Positions 19,618-29,278 of a stretch of 64,000 nucleotides of DNA are shown here, piece by piece (positions within the stretch are counted from its first letter, which is position 1; each line of letters begins with the position of its first letter). Source of the DNA: Gemmatimonadota bacterium (GTDB lineage: Bacteria > Gemmatimonadota > Gemmatimonadetes > Gemmatimonadales > Gemmatimonadaceae); contig JARIFA010000003.1 in the NCBI GenBank assembly GCA_031127075.1, positions 1-64,000 of the forward strand. The letters are read 5' to 3'. Under the pieces are notes generated by a model that had not been told where the DNA came from, did not search any database, and worked only from the letters and a program-made list of their open reading frames with translations. Made by a program: the position numbers and the translations under genes.

Positions 19618-20432
19618 GCCGCGCGCCCCGGGCCGTCGATCTCGATCCAGGCCGCCTGGTGCCGTCGGAGCGCGATGAGCGCGCCGCGGATACGGTACGC
19701 GACGGGGTCGCCGCCGGGGCTCGAGAGCTCCGCGGTGATCGTGGTGCCGGGCACCACGCCGAGGTCGAGGAGCCGACGGCGCTGCGGGCCGCGGCAGGCG
19801 CCGGTGAGGCGGCGCACCCGCACCGTCTCGCCGGGCGTGGCATCGGCGAGGGTGCGTTCGGGGGGTGGACCGTCGGGGCGGATCGTCGTGACGGGGAGCG
19901 TCCCGTCCGCCGTGGGGATGGGCTCCCCGTGCGGATCGAAGCGTGGCTGGCCCAGCCGCGACGCGAGGGCTTCGGCCTCCTCCGGCGTGAGGTCGTGCTC
20001 CGCCTCCTCCGCCAGCGCGTGCCAGTCCTCGGGTTCGACCCCGGTCCGGTCCGCGAGGTACTGCTCGAGGAGGCGGTGGGTGCGGACGACACGCAGCGCC
20101 TCCTGGCGACCGCGTGCGGTCAGCGCATGCGTCGCGCCGGCCGTGGCGACGAGCCCCGCGGCGCTGAGCCGGTCGAGGAGATCGCGTGCGGCGGTCGGCC
20201 GGATGCCGAGTGCCCCGGCGATCGCGTCGGGGTGGACGGCAAGTCCTTCGCTCTCCCGGTGGAAGAGATACTTGAGCGTGTCCTCGATGCCGATGCGGCG
20301 CGCGTCGCGTCGGGCGCGTCGGAGGCGGGCCCACAGACCGTGCTCGGGCCACGCGATGCCGGCGGCGAGGAGCAGGAGGAGCGCGAAGAGGAGGAGGGCG
20401 GGGCCAGGGGCGATCACGGCAGAGTATGTCAA
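19614..20432 (-). CDS. Membrane-anchored DtxR-family HTH/metal-binding regulator fused to a FeoA-like domain
   Basis: N-terminal TM PALLLFALLLLLAAGIAWP; winged HTH AIAGALGIRPTAARDLLDRLSAAGLV; metal-binding region EALRVVRTHRLLEQYLADRTGV...EEAEHDLT; FeoA-like LLDLGVVPGTTITAELSSPGGDPVAYRIRGALIALRRHQA. TTG start uncertain (alternative GTG at 20417). Confidence 0.82.
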   Translation of the reverse strand: MTYSAVIAPGPALLLFALLLLLAAGIAWPEHGLWARLRRARRDARRIGIEDTLKYLFHRESEGLAVHPDAIAGALGIRPTAARDLLDRLSAAGLVATAGATHALTARGRQEALRVVRTHRLLEQYLADRTGVEPEDWHALAEEAEHDLTPEEAEALASRLGQPRFDPHGEPIPTADGTLPVTTIRPDGPPPERTLADATPGETVRVRRLTGACRGPQRRRLLDLGVVPGTTITAELSSPGGDPVAYRIRGALIALRRHQAAWIEIDGPGRAA

Positions 20433-20434
20433 AG

Positions 20435-20448
20435 TTAGGACGTCCTAA
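20435..20448. promoter_or_regulatory. Putative DtxR/MntR-type operator TTAGGACGTCCTAA
   Basis: Perfect 14-bp palindrome between the divergent regulator-feoB operon and an APC permease. The TTAGG...CCTAA half-sites match the DtxR/IdeR box ends. Confidence 0.65.
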
Positions 20449-20517
20449 AACAGCGCCCGCGACGCGGGACGCGTCAAGTGCTTGCGGCCCGCCGCACGCG
20501 GGCGATTGCTTTCCGCC

Positions 20518-21996
20518 GTGACCGCACGCCCCGCCCTCGCCCGCGAGCTCGGCCTCCTCGGCCTCACCGCCACCGGCATCTGCTCGATGGTGGGAGCCTC
20601 GATCCACATCATGCCCTTCCTGGTGCAGCTCGCGGTGCCAGGCATCGGGCCCTGGGTCCTGCCGGCCTTCGCCTTCGCGGCGGTCCCCGCCTTCCTCGCC
20701 GCGCTCGCCTACGCCGCGCTCGCCTCCGCGATGCCGCGCGCCGGCGGGAGCTATCTCTTCGCGAGCCGCGGGCTGCATCCCTCGCTCGGGTTCGTCGCCT
20801 CGTTCTCGCAGTGGGTCGGACTCTCCGTCGTGATCGGGGCGGTGGCGTATGTGATCCCCGTCTTCCTCGCCGGCGTGAGCGAGGCGTTGGGCGGCGGGGC
20901 GGTCGCGGCGACGCTCCTCACCGGCCAGGCCCGGCTCGTCATCGCGCTGGGCCTCGTCTGGGGGTTCGTCGCTGTCAACCTCCGCGGCCTCGCGGCGTAT
21001 GAGCGCACCCTCGTCCCGCTGATGCTGGTGATGTTCGCGCTCGGCGCGGTCGTGATCGTCGTCGGGGCGGGGCAGGACCACGCGGGGTTCGCCGCCGCGC
21101 TGCAGGCCGCCGGCGGGACGCTCCCGGCGCCGCGTCCGGCGCCCTTCGACAAGGACACCTTCGTCGCCGCGGCCGCGGTGCTCTTCTCCAGCTTCATCGG
21201 GTTCGATGCCATCGCCCAGGCCGGTGGGGAGGCACGTGACCCGGCGCGCGCCCTCCCGCGCGCCATCCTCCTCACCTTCGGGGTGGTGGCCGCCTTCTAC
21301 TTCAGTTTCACCGCGGCGGTCTATCACGCGGTCCCCTGGGAGTTCGTCGCGGCGATGCCGGCGGATGCCACCCCCACCGCCTCCGGCCTCCTCGCGCCGT
21401 TCCTCTCCCCGATCGGTCGCGCCGCGATCACCGCCGGCGCCGCCGTCGCGCTCATCAACGACCTCCCGGGCATGTTGTTGAGCGTCTCGCGCCTGATGTT
21501 CGCCTGGGCGCGGGATGGTGTCTTCCCCGCGTGGGCCGCGGAGGTGCATCCGACGCGGCACACCCCGCGCGCCGCCCTCGTCGCTAGCGGCGCGATGGCG
21601 ACCGTCGGCGTGCTGTTGAGTCACGGGGCGAAGAGCTTCTCGAAGGGCGTCGACATCATGGTCGTCGCGATGCTCGTGAACTTCCTTCTGATGTGCCTCG
21701 CGTTGCTCGCGCTCCCGCGACGCAATCCGGCGCTCGCGGCGGGGATGACGATGCTGCGCGCGTCGCGCGCCCGGACGGCCGTCGGCGTCGCGGGGGTCGC
21801 CTGCCTCTCGCTCTTCCTCGCCGTGCACGTCCGGCGTGAGCTTGCGGCGGAGGTCACCGTCTGGTACGAGCGGCCCCTCGCGGTGTGGGGGGTGGTGATG
21901 GCGGTCGGGACCCTCGTGCATCTCGTCGAATACCGTCGCCTCGTGGCGCGCGTGGGCGACGCCCGCGCGCGCTTCGCGACCCTGCCGGAGGAGTGA
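20518..21996 (+). CDS. APC family amino acid permease
   Basis: About 12 TM segments; LGLLGLTATGICSMVGASIHIMPF...PRAGGSYLFASRGLHPSLGF...SSFIGFDAIAQAGGEARDPARALPRAI. GTG start at 20518 preferred over TTG 20482. Confidence 0.88.
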   Translation: MTARPALARELGLLGLTATGICSMVGASIHIMPFLVQLAVPGIGPWVLPAFAFAAVPAFLAALAYAALASAMPRAGGSYLFASRGLHPSLGFVASFSQWVGLSVVIGAVAYVIPVFLAGVSEALGGGAVAATLLTGQARLVIALGLVWGFVAVNLRGLAAYERTLVPLMLVMFALGAVVIVVGAGQDHAGFAAALQAAGGTLPAPRPAPFDKDTFVAAAAVLFSSFIGFDAIAQAGGEARDPARALPRAILLTFGVVAAFYFSFTAAVYHAVPWEFVAAMPADATPTASGLLAPFLSPIGRAAITAGAAVALINDLPGMLLSVSRLMFAWARDGVFPAWAAEVHPTRHTPRAALVASGAMATVGVLLSHGAKSFSKGVDIMVVAMLVNFLLMCLALLALPRRNPALAAGMTMLRASRARTAVGVAGVACLSLFLAVHVRRELAAEVTVWYERPLAVWGVVMAVGTLVHLVEYRRLVARVGDARARFATLPEE

Positions 21997-22003
21997 CCGC
22001 GCC

Positions 22004-23458
22004 GTGCCGATGATCAGCCGCCACCGCCTCGCGCCGGACCTCGAGATCAGCCGTGTCCTGACCGGGCTCTGGCAGATGGCCGACCAGGAGCGCGAGGGGC
22101 GCCCGTTCGATCTCGAGCGCGCCGCCGACGCGATGGCACCGTACGTCGCCGCGGGGTTCACCACCTTCGATATGGCCGACCACTACGGCTCGTCGGAGGA
22201 GGTCGTCGGACGCTTCCGCACGCGGCCGGGCGCCCCGCAGACGCAGCTCTTCACCAAGTGGGTGCCCGAACCCGGCCCCCTCACCAGGGACGACGTGCGC
22301 GCCGCGGTGGACCGGGCGCGGCGCCGGATGCGCGTGGAGCGGATCGACCTGCTGCAGTTCCACGCGTGGAGCTACGCCCACCCCGCGTGGCTCGACGCGC
22401 TCGTCGCTCTCGACGAGTGTCGTCGTGACGGGCTCATCGGGCACCTCGGGCTGACCAATACCGACACCGCGCACCTGCGGCTCGTCGTGGAAAGCGGGAT
22501 CCCCATCGCGACGAATCAGGTCTGCTACTCCCTGCTCGATCAGCGCGCCGCGGGGGAGATGGCGTCGTACTGCGCCGCGAAGGGAATCGCGCTCCTCGCG
22601 TTCGGCACGCTCGCCGGCGGGTTCCTCTCCGACCGCTGGCTCGGCGCGCCCGAGCCGGACTGGGCAGCCCTCGCCACCTGGTCGCAGATGAAGTACGGAC
22701 GCTTCATCCGCGTCATCGGTGGGTGGGAGGCGCTGCAGCGGATTCTGCGCGCCGCGCGCGCCGTCGCCGACCGGCACGGTTGCTCGATTGCCAACGTCGC
22801 CTCGCGGTACATCCTCGATGCGCCCGCCGTGGGCGGCGTGATCATCGGCGCGCGGCTCGGCGAGCGCGCGCATCTCGAGGACAACACACGGCTCGATGCG
22901 CTCCGGCTGACCGACGAGGACCGCGCCGAGCTGGCGGCGGCGCTCGCGACAGTGGTCCCCGTGCCCGGCGACTGCGGTGACGAGTATCGGAAGCCCCCCT
23001 TCCTCACGGCGAGCGGCGATCTCTCGCATCACGTGGCGAGTTTCCCCGCGCCCTACGCGGTGGAGGTCGCGCCGGACGGCACGCGGCGGGCCTTCAGCGG
23101 GACGCCGTGGGAGACGTCGGCGGGCTACGCGCGCGCGGTCCGCACCGGGGACCGCATCCTCGTCTCGGGGACCACCGCCACGCACGGGAACCGCGCGATG
23201 GGCGGCCGCGATGCGTATGCCCAGGCGCACCACGTCGTCGACAAGATCGATGGCGCGGTGCAGTCGCTCGGCGGTGCGCTCGCTGATGTGGTGCGCACGC
23301 GGATCTTCGTCAGCCGGATGGAGGACTGGGAGGCGGTCGCGCGAGCGCACGGGGAGCGCTTCGGCACCATCCGTCCCGCGAACACGCTCGTGCGCGCCGA
23401 GTTGATCGGGGCGGAGTACCTGGTGGAGATCGAGGCGGAGGCCGTGGTCCGGGGCTGA
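22004..23458 (+). CDS. Aldo/keto reductase fused to C-terminal RidA/YjgF-like domain
   Basis: N-terminal AKR motifs (GFTTFDMADHYGSSEEVVGR, LLQFHAWSY, GHLGLTNTD, YSLLDQRA); from about 23000 a Rid-like domain RILVSGTTATHG...DAYAQAHHVVDKIDGAVQSLGGALADVVRTRIFVSRMEDWEAVARAHGERFG...PANTLVRAELIGAEYLVEIEAEAV. Continuous frame. Confidence 0.88.
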   Translation: MPMISRHRLAPDLEISRVLTGLWQMADQEREGRPFDLERAADAMAPYVAAGFTTFDMADHYGSSEEVVGRFRTRPGAPQTQLFTKWVPEPGPLTRDDVRAAVDRARRRMRVERIDLLQFHAWSYAHPAWLDALVALDECRRDGLIGHLGLTNTDTAHLRLVVESGIPIATNQVCYSLLDQRAAGEMASYCAAKGIALLAFGTLAGGFLSDRWLGAPEPDWAALATWSQMKYGRFIRVIGGWEALQRILRAARAVADRHGCSIANVASRYILDAPAVGGVIIGARLGERAHLEDNTRLDALRLTDEDRAELAAALATVVPVPGDCGDEYRKPPFLTASGDLSHHVASFPAPYAVEVAPDGTRRAFSGTPWETSAGYARAVRTGDRILVSGTTATHGNRAMGGRDAYAQAHHVVDKIDGAVQSLGGALADVVRTRIFVSRMEDWEAVARAHGERFGTIRPANTLVRAELIGAEYLVEIEAEAVVRG

Positions 23459-23460
23459 GG

Positions 23461-23504
23461 CGCGCCCGGCGCCCCGGCGCGGGACCGCCGGCGCGCCGGG
23501 CGCG
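23461..23504. terminator. Bidirectional terminator-like hairpin between convergent genes
   Basis: Perfect 12-bp arms CGCGCCCGGCGC / GCGCCGGGCGCG between the stops of two convergent genes. Confidence 0.55.
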
Positions 23505-23525
23505 AGGCCCGGTGGCTCCGCTCGG

Positions 23526-25871
23526 CTACCGCACCAGCGCTTGGTAGACCAGCGTGCTGAACCGCGCCCGCGCCTCCGGTGTCCCCGGGAGGTGCTGGAG
23601 CATCAGGACCATCACCAGCCGCTCCGACGGGTCCACCGCGTAGATACTCGCGTACGCGCCGCCCCAGTTGTAGCTCCCCACCGAGGCGAATCCGTTCGCG
23701 CCGAGTCGATCGACGGTGGAGAAGGCGAGCGAGTACCCGTTCCCGTCGGTGCTGTAGCGTGTGCCCACCTGGTTCGTGGTCATCAGCTCGACCGTGCGCG
23801 GGGCGAGGTACCGCTGCCCGTCGATGGTGCCACCCCGACGGAGCATCTCCAGGAAGCGCGCGTAATCGCGGGCCGTCGAGGTGAGTCCAGCGCCGCCCGC
23901 GAAGCTCCGCCGCGGACCGGTGACATAATGCCCTTGGCCGCGCGCGCCGGTGTCGGCGCGCACCGCGCGCCCATCGGTGTCGGTGCGGGACACCGTGACG
24001 AGCCGCGCCGAATCGGATGGGGTGACGAAGAAGCGGGTGTCGCGCATCCCGAGGGGCGCGAGGAGTCGCGTCTCGAGGAAGCGGTCGAGCGAGAGCCCGC
24101 TCGCCCGCTCGACCACGCAGCCGAGGATGTCGGTGTTGTAGCCATAGACGAAGCGCTCCCCCGGCTGCGCGACAAAGGGGAGGGTCCCGAGGCGGTCCAT
24201 CGTCGTGCAGATCGGCTCGTCCTTGTCGGCGGTGTACCAGCCGAAGCCCGCGGCGGGGCCGAGACCCGCCGCGCGATAGCGCGCGGCGACGCTCGCATCC
24301 GTCCCGTAGGAGATCCCCGCGGTGTGCGTGAGCAGGTCGAATATCGTGATCGCGCGGCGCGCGGGGACCGTCGTGCGTCCGGTGTCGGCGGGGTTCGCGA
24401 CCGTCGTACGTGCGAAGCTCGGCAGCCAGCGGCTCACCGGATCGCCCAGCGCGATCCGTCCCTCCTCGACGAGCATCATGACCGCCGTGCTCGTGATCGC
24501 CTTCGATTGCGAGGCGATGCGGAAGATGTGGTCGGGGCGCATCGGGCGGTTCGCCCCGCGGTCGGCCCAACCGACGGCGCGCTCGTAGACGACCTCCCCG
24601 TCCCGGAGCACGATCGCCACGGCGCCGGCGATGCGCGCCGAGTCCACCTGCGCTTGCAGGTACCGGTCGATACGGGCGAGGCGGTCGCCGTCGAAGGCAC
24701 TCCGCGCGTCGAGTTCCTCGAGCCGGAGGCGCGTGCTGAGGATGTACGGCGGCTGACCGGCGTCCCAGTGGCCGTAGGTGGTGGCCACGAACGAGCCGTC
24801 GCCGAGGCGTTCGAGGCCGGGGTAGGCCGAGTCCCATTGGTTCGTGTTGTCCTTGATGCGGACGCGGTACTGGCCGGGCGTCCCCGCGAGCAGGTCCTCC
24901 CATCGGCCGACCCAGGCGACCCAGTCCCCCTTGGTGGGGCTCCCCTCCGCCATGTCGCGGAAGGTCACGACGAGGCGGCCGTCCCGGGCGTACTGGGCCG
25001 TGTGGCGATCGCCGGTGAGTGCGCGGTCCATCTGGCGCGGCGTGCTCCAGGTGCGGCCCTCGTCGGTCGTGACCATCACGTGCGATTCGAGGCGTCGGCG
25101 GTTCTCCCGGAGGAGCAACGCGAGGGTGCGGCCGTCCGGCGACCGGACGGCGCCCGGCTCACAGAGATGGATCTCCGTGCCGCGCCAGATCTCCCGCGGT
25201 GCCTCCCACGTCCGGCCCCCATCACGCGATCGCACCTGGAAGAGTCGAAACGTGCCCTCGGCCCTCCCGCCCGCGCGGAAGAAACGACCATCGTCGTGGA
25301 AGAAGGCGAGGAGCGAGCCGTCCGCCATCGGCACGACCGACCCCATCACGACGATGCCACCCCAGTCGCCGATCGGCGCGAGCGGGGTCCAGGTGCGCCC
25401 CTCGTCATCGCTCGAGGCCATCCGCGCCGGATGCAACCCGGAGAAGAGCAGGATGCGATGCCCCCCCGTCAACGGGTCCGGGACGCGGAAGAGGGTCGGG
25501 GTCTCCTTCGATGTGGCCCAGTTGGCCGGCGTGGGGAGCCGCTCGCTCCAGGTGCGCCCGCCGTCGTCGCTCCGCTTGAGCAGGATGGCGCCCTCGCCGT
25601 GTCCCTTCGGATACGCGGCGAGGATGGTGCGGCCGTCGCCAAGGAGGACGGTGGAGATGTGGCCGAGGTATTGGCCGGCCTCACGGTCGACGACGACGTG
25701 GCGGCCGGCGTCGCGGTCGAGATCGACGAAGCGGGGTGTCTGGGCGTCCGCGCCCCGCGGGGCGGCGGCGAGCCCGACGAGCGTGGCGAGCAGCGTCGCC
25801 GTGCGGAGGGGGTGACGGCCTGAGCGGCCGTGGCGGATCTCGAGCGTGTGGGACGGGGTCGGTGTACGCAT
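23526..25871 (-). CDS. Sialidase-like (BNR) domain fused to serine beta-lactamase/esterase family domain
   Basis: N-terminal Asp-box motifs RSDDGGRTW, SSDDEGRTW, SRDGGRTW, TTDEGRTW; C-terminal RIASQSKAITSTAVMMLVEEGRIALGDPVSRWLP (SxxK) and YGYNTDILGCVVERASG (YxN). Confidence 0.88.
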   Translation of the reverse strand: MRTPTPSHTLEIRHGRSGRHPLRTATLLATLVGLAAAPRGADAQTPRFVDLDRDAGRHVVVDREAGQYLGHISTVLLGDGRTILAAYPKGHGEGAILLKRSDDGGRTWSERLPTPANWATSKETPTLFRVPDPLTGGHRILLFSGLHPARMASSDDEGRTWTPLAPIGDWGGIVVMGSVVPMADGSLLAFFHDDGRFFRAGGRAEGTFRLFQVRSRDGGRTWEAPREIWRGTEIHLCEPGAVRSPDGRTLALLLRENRRRLESHVMVTTDEGRTWSTPRQMDRALTGDRHTAQYARDGRLVVTFRDMAEGSPTKGDWVAWVGRWEDLLAGTPGQYRVRIKDNTNQWDSAYPGLERLGDGSFVATTYGHWDAGQPPYILSTRLRLEELDARSAFDGDRLARIDRYLQAQVDSARIAGAVAIVLRDGEVVYERAVGWADRGANRPMRPDHIFRIASQSKAITSTAVMMLVEEGRIALGDPVSRWLPSFARTTVANPADTGRTTVPARRAITIFDLLTHTAGISYGTDASVAARYRAAGLGPAAGFGWYTADKDEPICTTMDRLGTLPFVAQPGERFVYGYNTDILGCVVERASGLSLDRFLETRLLAPLGMRDTRFFVTPSDSARLVTVSRTDTDGRAVRADTGARGQGHYVTGPRRSFAGGAGLTSTARDYARFLEMLRRGGTIDGQRYLAPRTVELMTTNQVGTRYSTDGNGYSLAFSTVDRLGANGFASVGSYNWGGAYASIYAVDPSERLVMVLMLQHLPGTPEARARFSTLVYQALVR

Positions 25872-25940
25872 GCAGAGAACATCGGTGCGCCGGAGGTCCG
25901 CGTCCACCGCGCGCCGTCCGGCTCAGCAGGCCCAACGCTC

Positions 25941-25969
25941 TTACCACTCCGGCGCGGCCGTGGTAGAGT
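25941..25969 (+). promoter_or_regulatory. Candidate sigma70-type promoter TTACCA-N17-TAGAGT
   Basis: -35 at 25941-25946, -10 at 25964-25969, exactly 17 bp spacer, 31 bp before ATG 26001. Confidence 0.4.
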
Positions 25970-26000
25970 CTGGTCGATTCCACCGCCCACGAGGCCTGCT

Positions 26001-29000
26001 ATGCGATCCGTGCGTCCCCCCGTGCTCGCCCTCCTCCTGCTCGCCATCGCCTCCGGGCTGGCCGCGCAACCGACCCCCACCGCCCCCGCGCGCCCCGCCG
26101 CCGACCAGTGGCGCGGCCTCCATTGGCGCAACATCGGGCCGGAGGGGAACCGCTTCGCCGCCGCCGCCGGCGTCGTGGGTGATCCGCTCACCTATTTCGT
26201 CGGCTCCGCCTCGGGCGGCGTCTGGAAGACCACCGACGGTGGCGTGAACTGGCGTCCGACCTTCGACGCGCACCCGGTGCAGTCGATCGGCGCGCTCGCC
26301 GTCGCGCGGTCCGACCGCAACGTCGTCTGGGCCGGCACCGGCGAGGCGCACATCCGCAGTCACATCTCGGTCGGGCAGGGGATCTACAAGTCCACCGACG
26401 GCGGTGAGAGCTGGCAACTGATGGGGCTCGAGAAGACGGCGCGCATCGCGCGGATCGTCATCCACCCCACCAACCCCGACATCGTGCTGGCCTGCGCGCT
26501 CGGCCACGCCTACGGGCCGCAGCAGGAGCGCGGCGTCTATCGCACCACCGACGGCGGCGCGACCTGGACCCGCGTCCTCTTCGTCGACGAGAACACCGGC
26601 TGCTCCGATCTCGCGATGGACGCGACGAACCCGCGCGTCCTCTTCGCGGGGATGTGGCAGGTCGAGATCCACACCTGGGGGCGCACCAGCGGCGGCCCCG
26701 GGAGCGGGCTCTTCGTCTCGCGCGACGGTGGCGTCACCTGGACGCGCCTCCGCGGCAACGGCCTCCCCACCAAGCCGCACGGCAAGGTGGCGCTCGGCCT
26801 CTCGCCCTCGGACCCGAACCGCGTCTACGTGATGATCGAGACGGGGGACGGGATCCCGTGGAACGGGCAGGAGACGGAGAGCGGGCAGCTCTGGCGTTCG
26901 GAGGATGGCGGCCGGCGCTGGGCGCTCGTCAGTCGCGACCGTAACGTGATGGGACGCGCGCACTACTACTCGCGGATGGCGGTCGCGCCGGATGATCCCG
27001 ATGAGGCCTACTTCCTGACCGCATCGTACGCGAAGACGATCGATGGCGGGCGCACCGTGGAGGTGATCAGCCGCGGTCAGGCCCCCGGCGGCGACCACCA
27101 CGACATCTGGATCGACCCGACGAACGCCGACCGGCAGATTGTCGCGCACGACCAAGGCCTCTCGATCACGCAGAACCGCGGGCGCAGCTGGTACCGTCAG
27201 CGCCTCAGCAACGCGCAGCTGTACCACGTCACGGTCGACAACAACATCCCGTACAACGTGCTGGGGAATAAGCAGGACGAGCCGACGTATCGCGGTCCGA
27301 GCAACTCGCGGCTCGCTGGCGGGCGGATCCTCCGCGGGATGTGGCACGCGGTGGGCGGCGGCGAGAGCGGGTGGGCCACCCCCGATCCGGTCGATCCGAA
27401 CATCATCTGGTCCACCGCCTCGGGCTCGGGGATGGTCGGCGGCATCGTCGTCCGCTTCGAGGAGGATCGCCGGCAGTTCCGCACCGTCGAGGTGTGGCCG
27501 CAGCAGTCGAACGGACCGGCGGATGGCGTGAAGTACCGCTTCGTCTGGGATGCCCCGCTCACCATCTCCCCGTACGATCACAACACGATCTACACGGGGA
27601 GCCAGCACGTGCACCGCACGCGGAACGGCGGGCAGAGCTGGGAGGTCATCTCGCCGGACCTGACGCTCAACGACCGCTCGCGGATGGGGAGCTCGGGCGG
27701 CCTCACGCCTGACAACATCGGGGTCGAGTACGCGGGCGTGGTGTACGCGATCGCCGAGTCGCCGGTGGAGCAGGGCACCATCTGGGTGGGGACGAACGAC
27801 GGGCTCGTCCAGCTCACGCGGGACGACGGAAAGACCTGGACCAACCTCACGCGGAACCTGCCCAACCTGCCGGTCTGGGGCTCCGTGCGGAGCATCCATC
27901 CCTCGAAGTACGACGCGGCAACCGCCTACCTGACGGTGGATTTCCACCAAGTCAACAACCGCGACCCGTTCGTGTATCGCACCACGGACTACGGTCGCAC
28001 CTGGAAGGCGATCACCAATGGCCTGCCGCGTAACAACCTGAGTTACGCGAAGGTCATCCTTGAGGACCCGGTGCGTCGCGGGTTGCTCTACCTTGGGCTC
28101 GAGAACGGCATCTATGTGTCCTTCGACGCGGGGGAGAGTTGGCTCCCGCTGCAGAACGACCTCCCGGCGGCCCCCGTCTCCGGCATCCAGGTCCAGACGC
28201 ACTTCAATGACCTCGTGATCTCGACCTACGGGCGCGGCTTCTATATCCTCGACGATGTCACGCCGCTGCAGCAGCTGACCCCTGAGGTGATGGGGGCGGC
28301 CGCGCATCTCTTCCAGCCGCGGGCCGCGTATCGCTTCCGGAACATCACGGCGCCGTCGAGCACCTACGATGACCCGACGACGGGGGAGGACCCCCAGTAC
28401 GGTGCCTCGCTCAACTATTGGTTGAAGGCGCCGGTGGCGGAGGCGCCCAAGGTCGAGATCCTCGACGCGGCGGGCCGGGTGATCCGCACCCTCCGCGGCC
28501 CGAACGCGGCGGGGATCAACCGGCTCCACTGGGACCTGCGCGACGAGCCCGGGAAGGCGGTCCGGCTCCTCACCCCGCCGATGTACGTGCCCGATGTCGT
28601 CGTGCCCGCGGCAGGGCGCGAGGCCCCCGGCACCGCGCGCGTCTCCCTGCTGATGGCGCCGGGGACCTACACGGTGCGCCTCACCGTCGGTGGCGCGACG
28701 CAGACCCGGAGCCTCGAGGTCCGGAAGGACCCGAACTCGTCGGGCACGGTGGCGGAGATCGAACAGCAGTTGCGGATGACCGCGGCGATCCGCACCGAGA
28801 TGGACCGGGCGGCCGACGCCGTGGCGCGCATCGAGTCGGTGCGGGTGCAGCTCGATGCGCTGGGCCGCGCGGTGACCGACGCCGAGGTGCGGCGGTCGGC
28901 ACAGGCGCTCGGCGCGAAGCTCGTCGAAATCGAGATGAGCCTCGTGGATCTGCGGCTCACCGGGAACGGACAGGATGGCGTCCGCTTCGGTAGCAAGCTC

Positions 29001-29216
29001 ATCGGGAAGCTCGGCTACCTCGCCAACGGGCTCGGCAACGCCGACTTCCGGCCCACCGACCAGCAGGTGGAGGTGCAGGGGATCCTCGGCCAGCAGCTGC
29101 GGGAGCAACTCACGGCGCTCGATGCGGTGCTCGTGGCGGATCTGGGGGCGCTCAACGCGCTGCTGCGGCAGAAGGGGATCTCGCACGTGGGTGGGGCACC
29201 GGCGATCGTGCCCTGA
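26001..29216 (+). CDS. VPS10/sortilin-like BNR glycosyl hydrolase-type beta-propeller protein
   Basis: Signal MRSVRPPVLALLLLAIASGLAAQ; VGSASGGVWKTTDGGVNWRP, YKSTDGGESWQLMGLEKTARIARI, YRTTDGGATWTRVL, THFNDLVISTYGRGFYILDDVTPLQQL. Confidence 0.9.
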   Translation: MRSVRPPVLALLLLAIASGLAAQPTPTAPARPAADQWRGLHWRNIGPEGNRFAAAAGVVGDPLTYFVGSASGGVWKTTDGGVNWRPTFDAHPVQSIGALAVARSDRNVVWAGTGEAHIRSHISVGQGIYKSTDGGESWQLMGLEKTARIARIVIHPTNPDIVLACALGHAYGPQQERGVYRTTDGGATWTRVLFVDENTGCSDLAMDATNPRVLFAGMWQVEIHTWGRTSGGPGSGLFVSRDGGVTWTRLRGNGLPTKPHGKVALGLSPSDPNRVYVMIETGDGIPWNGQETESGQLWRSEDGGRRWALVSRDRNVMGRAHYYSRMAVAPDDPDEAYFLTASYAKTIDGGRTVEVISRGQAPGGDHHDIWIDPTNADRQIVAHDQGLSITQNRGRSWYRQRLSNAQLYHVTVDNNIPYNVLGNKQDEPTYRGPSNSRLAGGRILRGMWHAVGGGESGWATPDPVDPNIIWSTASGSGMVGGIVVRFEEDRRQFRTVEVWPQQSNGPADGVKYRFVWDAPLTISPYDHNTIYTGSQHVHRTRNGGQSWEVISPDLTLNDRSRMGSSGGLTPDNIGVEYAGVVYAIAESPVEQGTIWVGTNDGLVQLTRDDGKTWTNLTRNLPNLPVWGSVRSIHPSKYDAATAYLTVDFHQVNNRDPFVYRTTDYGRTWKAITNGLPRNNLSYAKVILEDPVRRGLLYLGLENGIYVSFDAGESWLPLQNDLPAAPVSGIQVQTHFNDLVISTYGRGFYILDDVTPLQQLTPEVMGAAAHLFQPRAAYRFRNITAPSSTYDDPTTGEDPQYGASLNYWLKAPVAEAPKVEILDAAGRVIRTLRGPNAAGINRLHWDLRDEPGKAVRLLTPPMYVPDVVVPAAGREAPGTARVSLLMAPGTYTVRLTVGGATQTRSLEVRKDPNSSGTVAEIEQQLRMTAAIRTEMDRAADAVARIESVRVQLDALGRAVTDAEVRRSAQALGAKLVEIEMSLVDLRLTGNGQDGVRFGSKLIGKLGYLANGLGNADFRPTDQQVEVQGILGQQLREQLTALDAVLVADLGALNALLRQKGISHVGGAPAIVP

Positions 29217-29278
29217 GCCCCACCGGGCGGGGGTGAGAGCACTCCGCGCTCGGCCCGTCGTAGCAGGCGCATTCCAGG

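Noticed and set aside
17470-22164. 1564-aa minus ORF as one protein
   Set aside because: Only the C-terminal 715 residues are FeoB; the rest is antisense to the APC and AKR genes and out of frame with the DtxR-FeoA gene.
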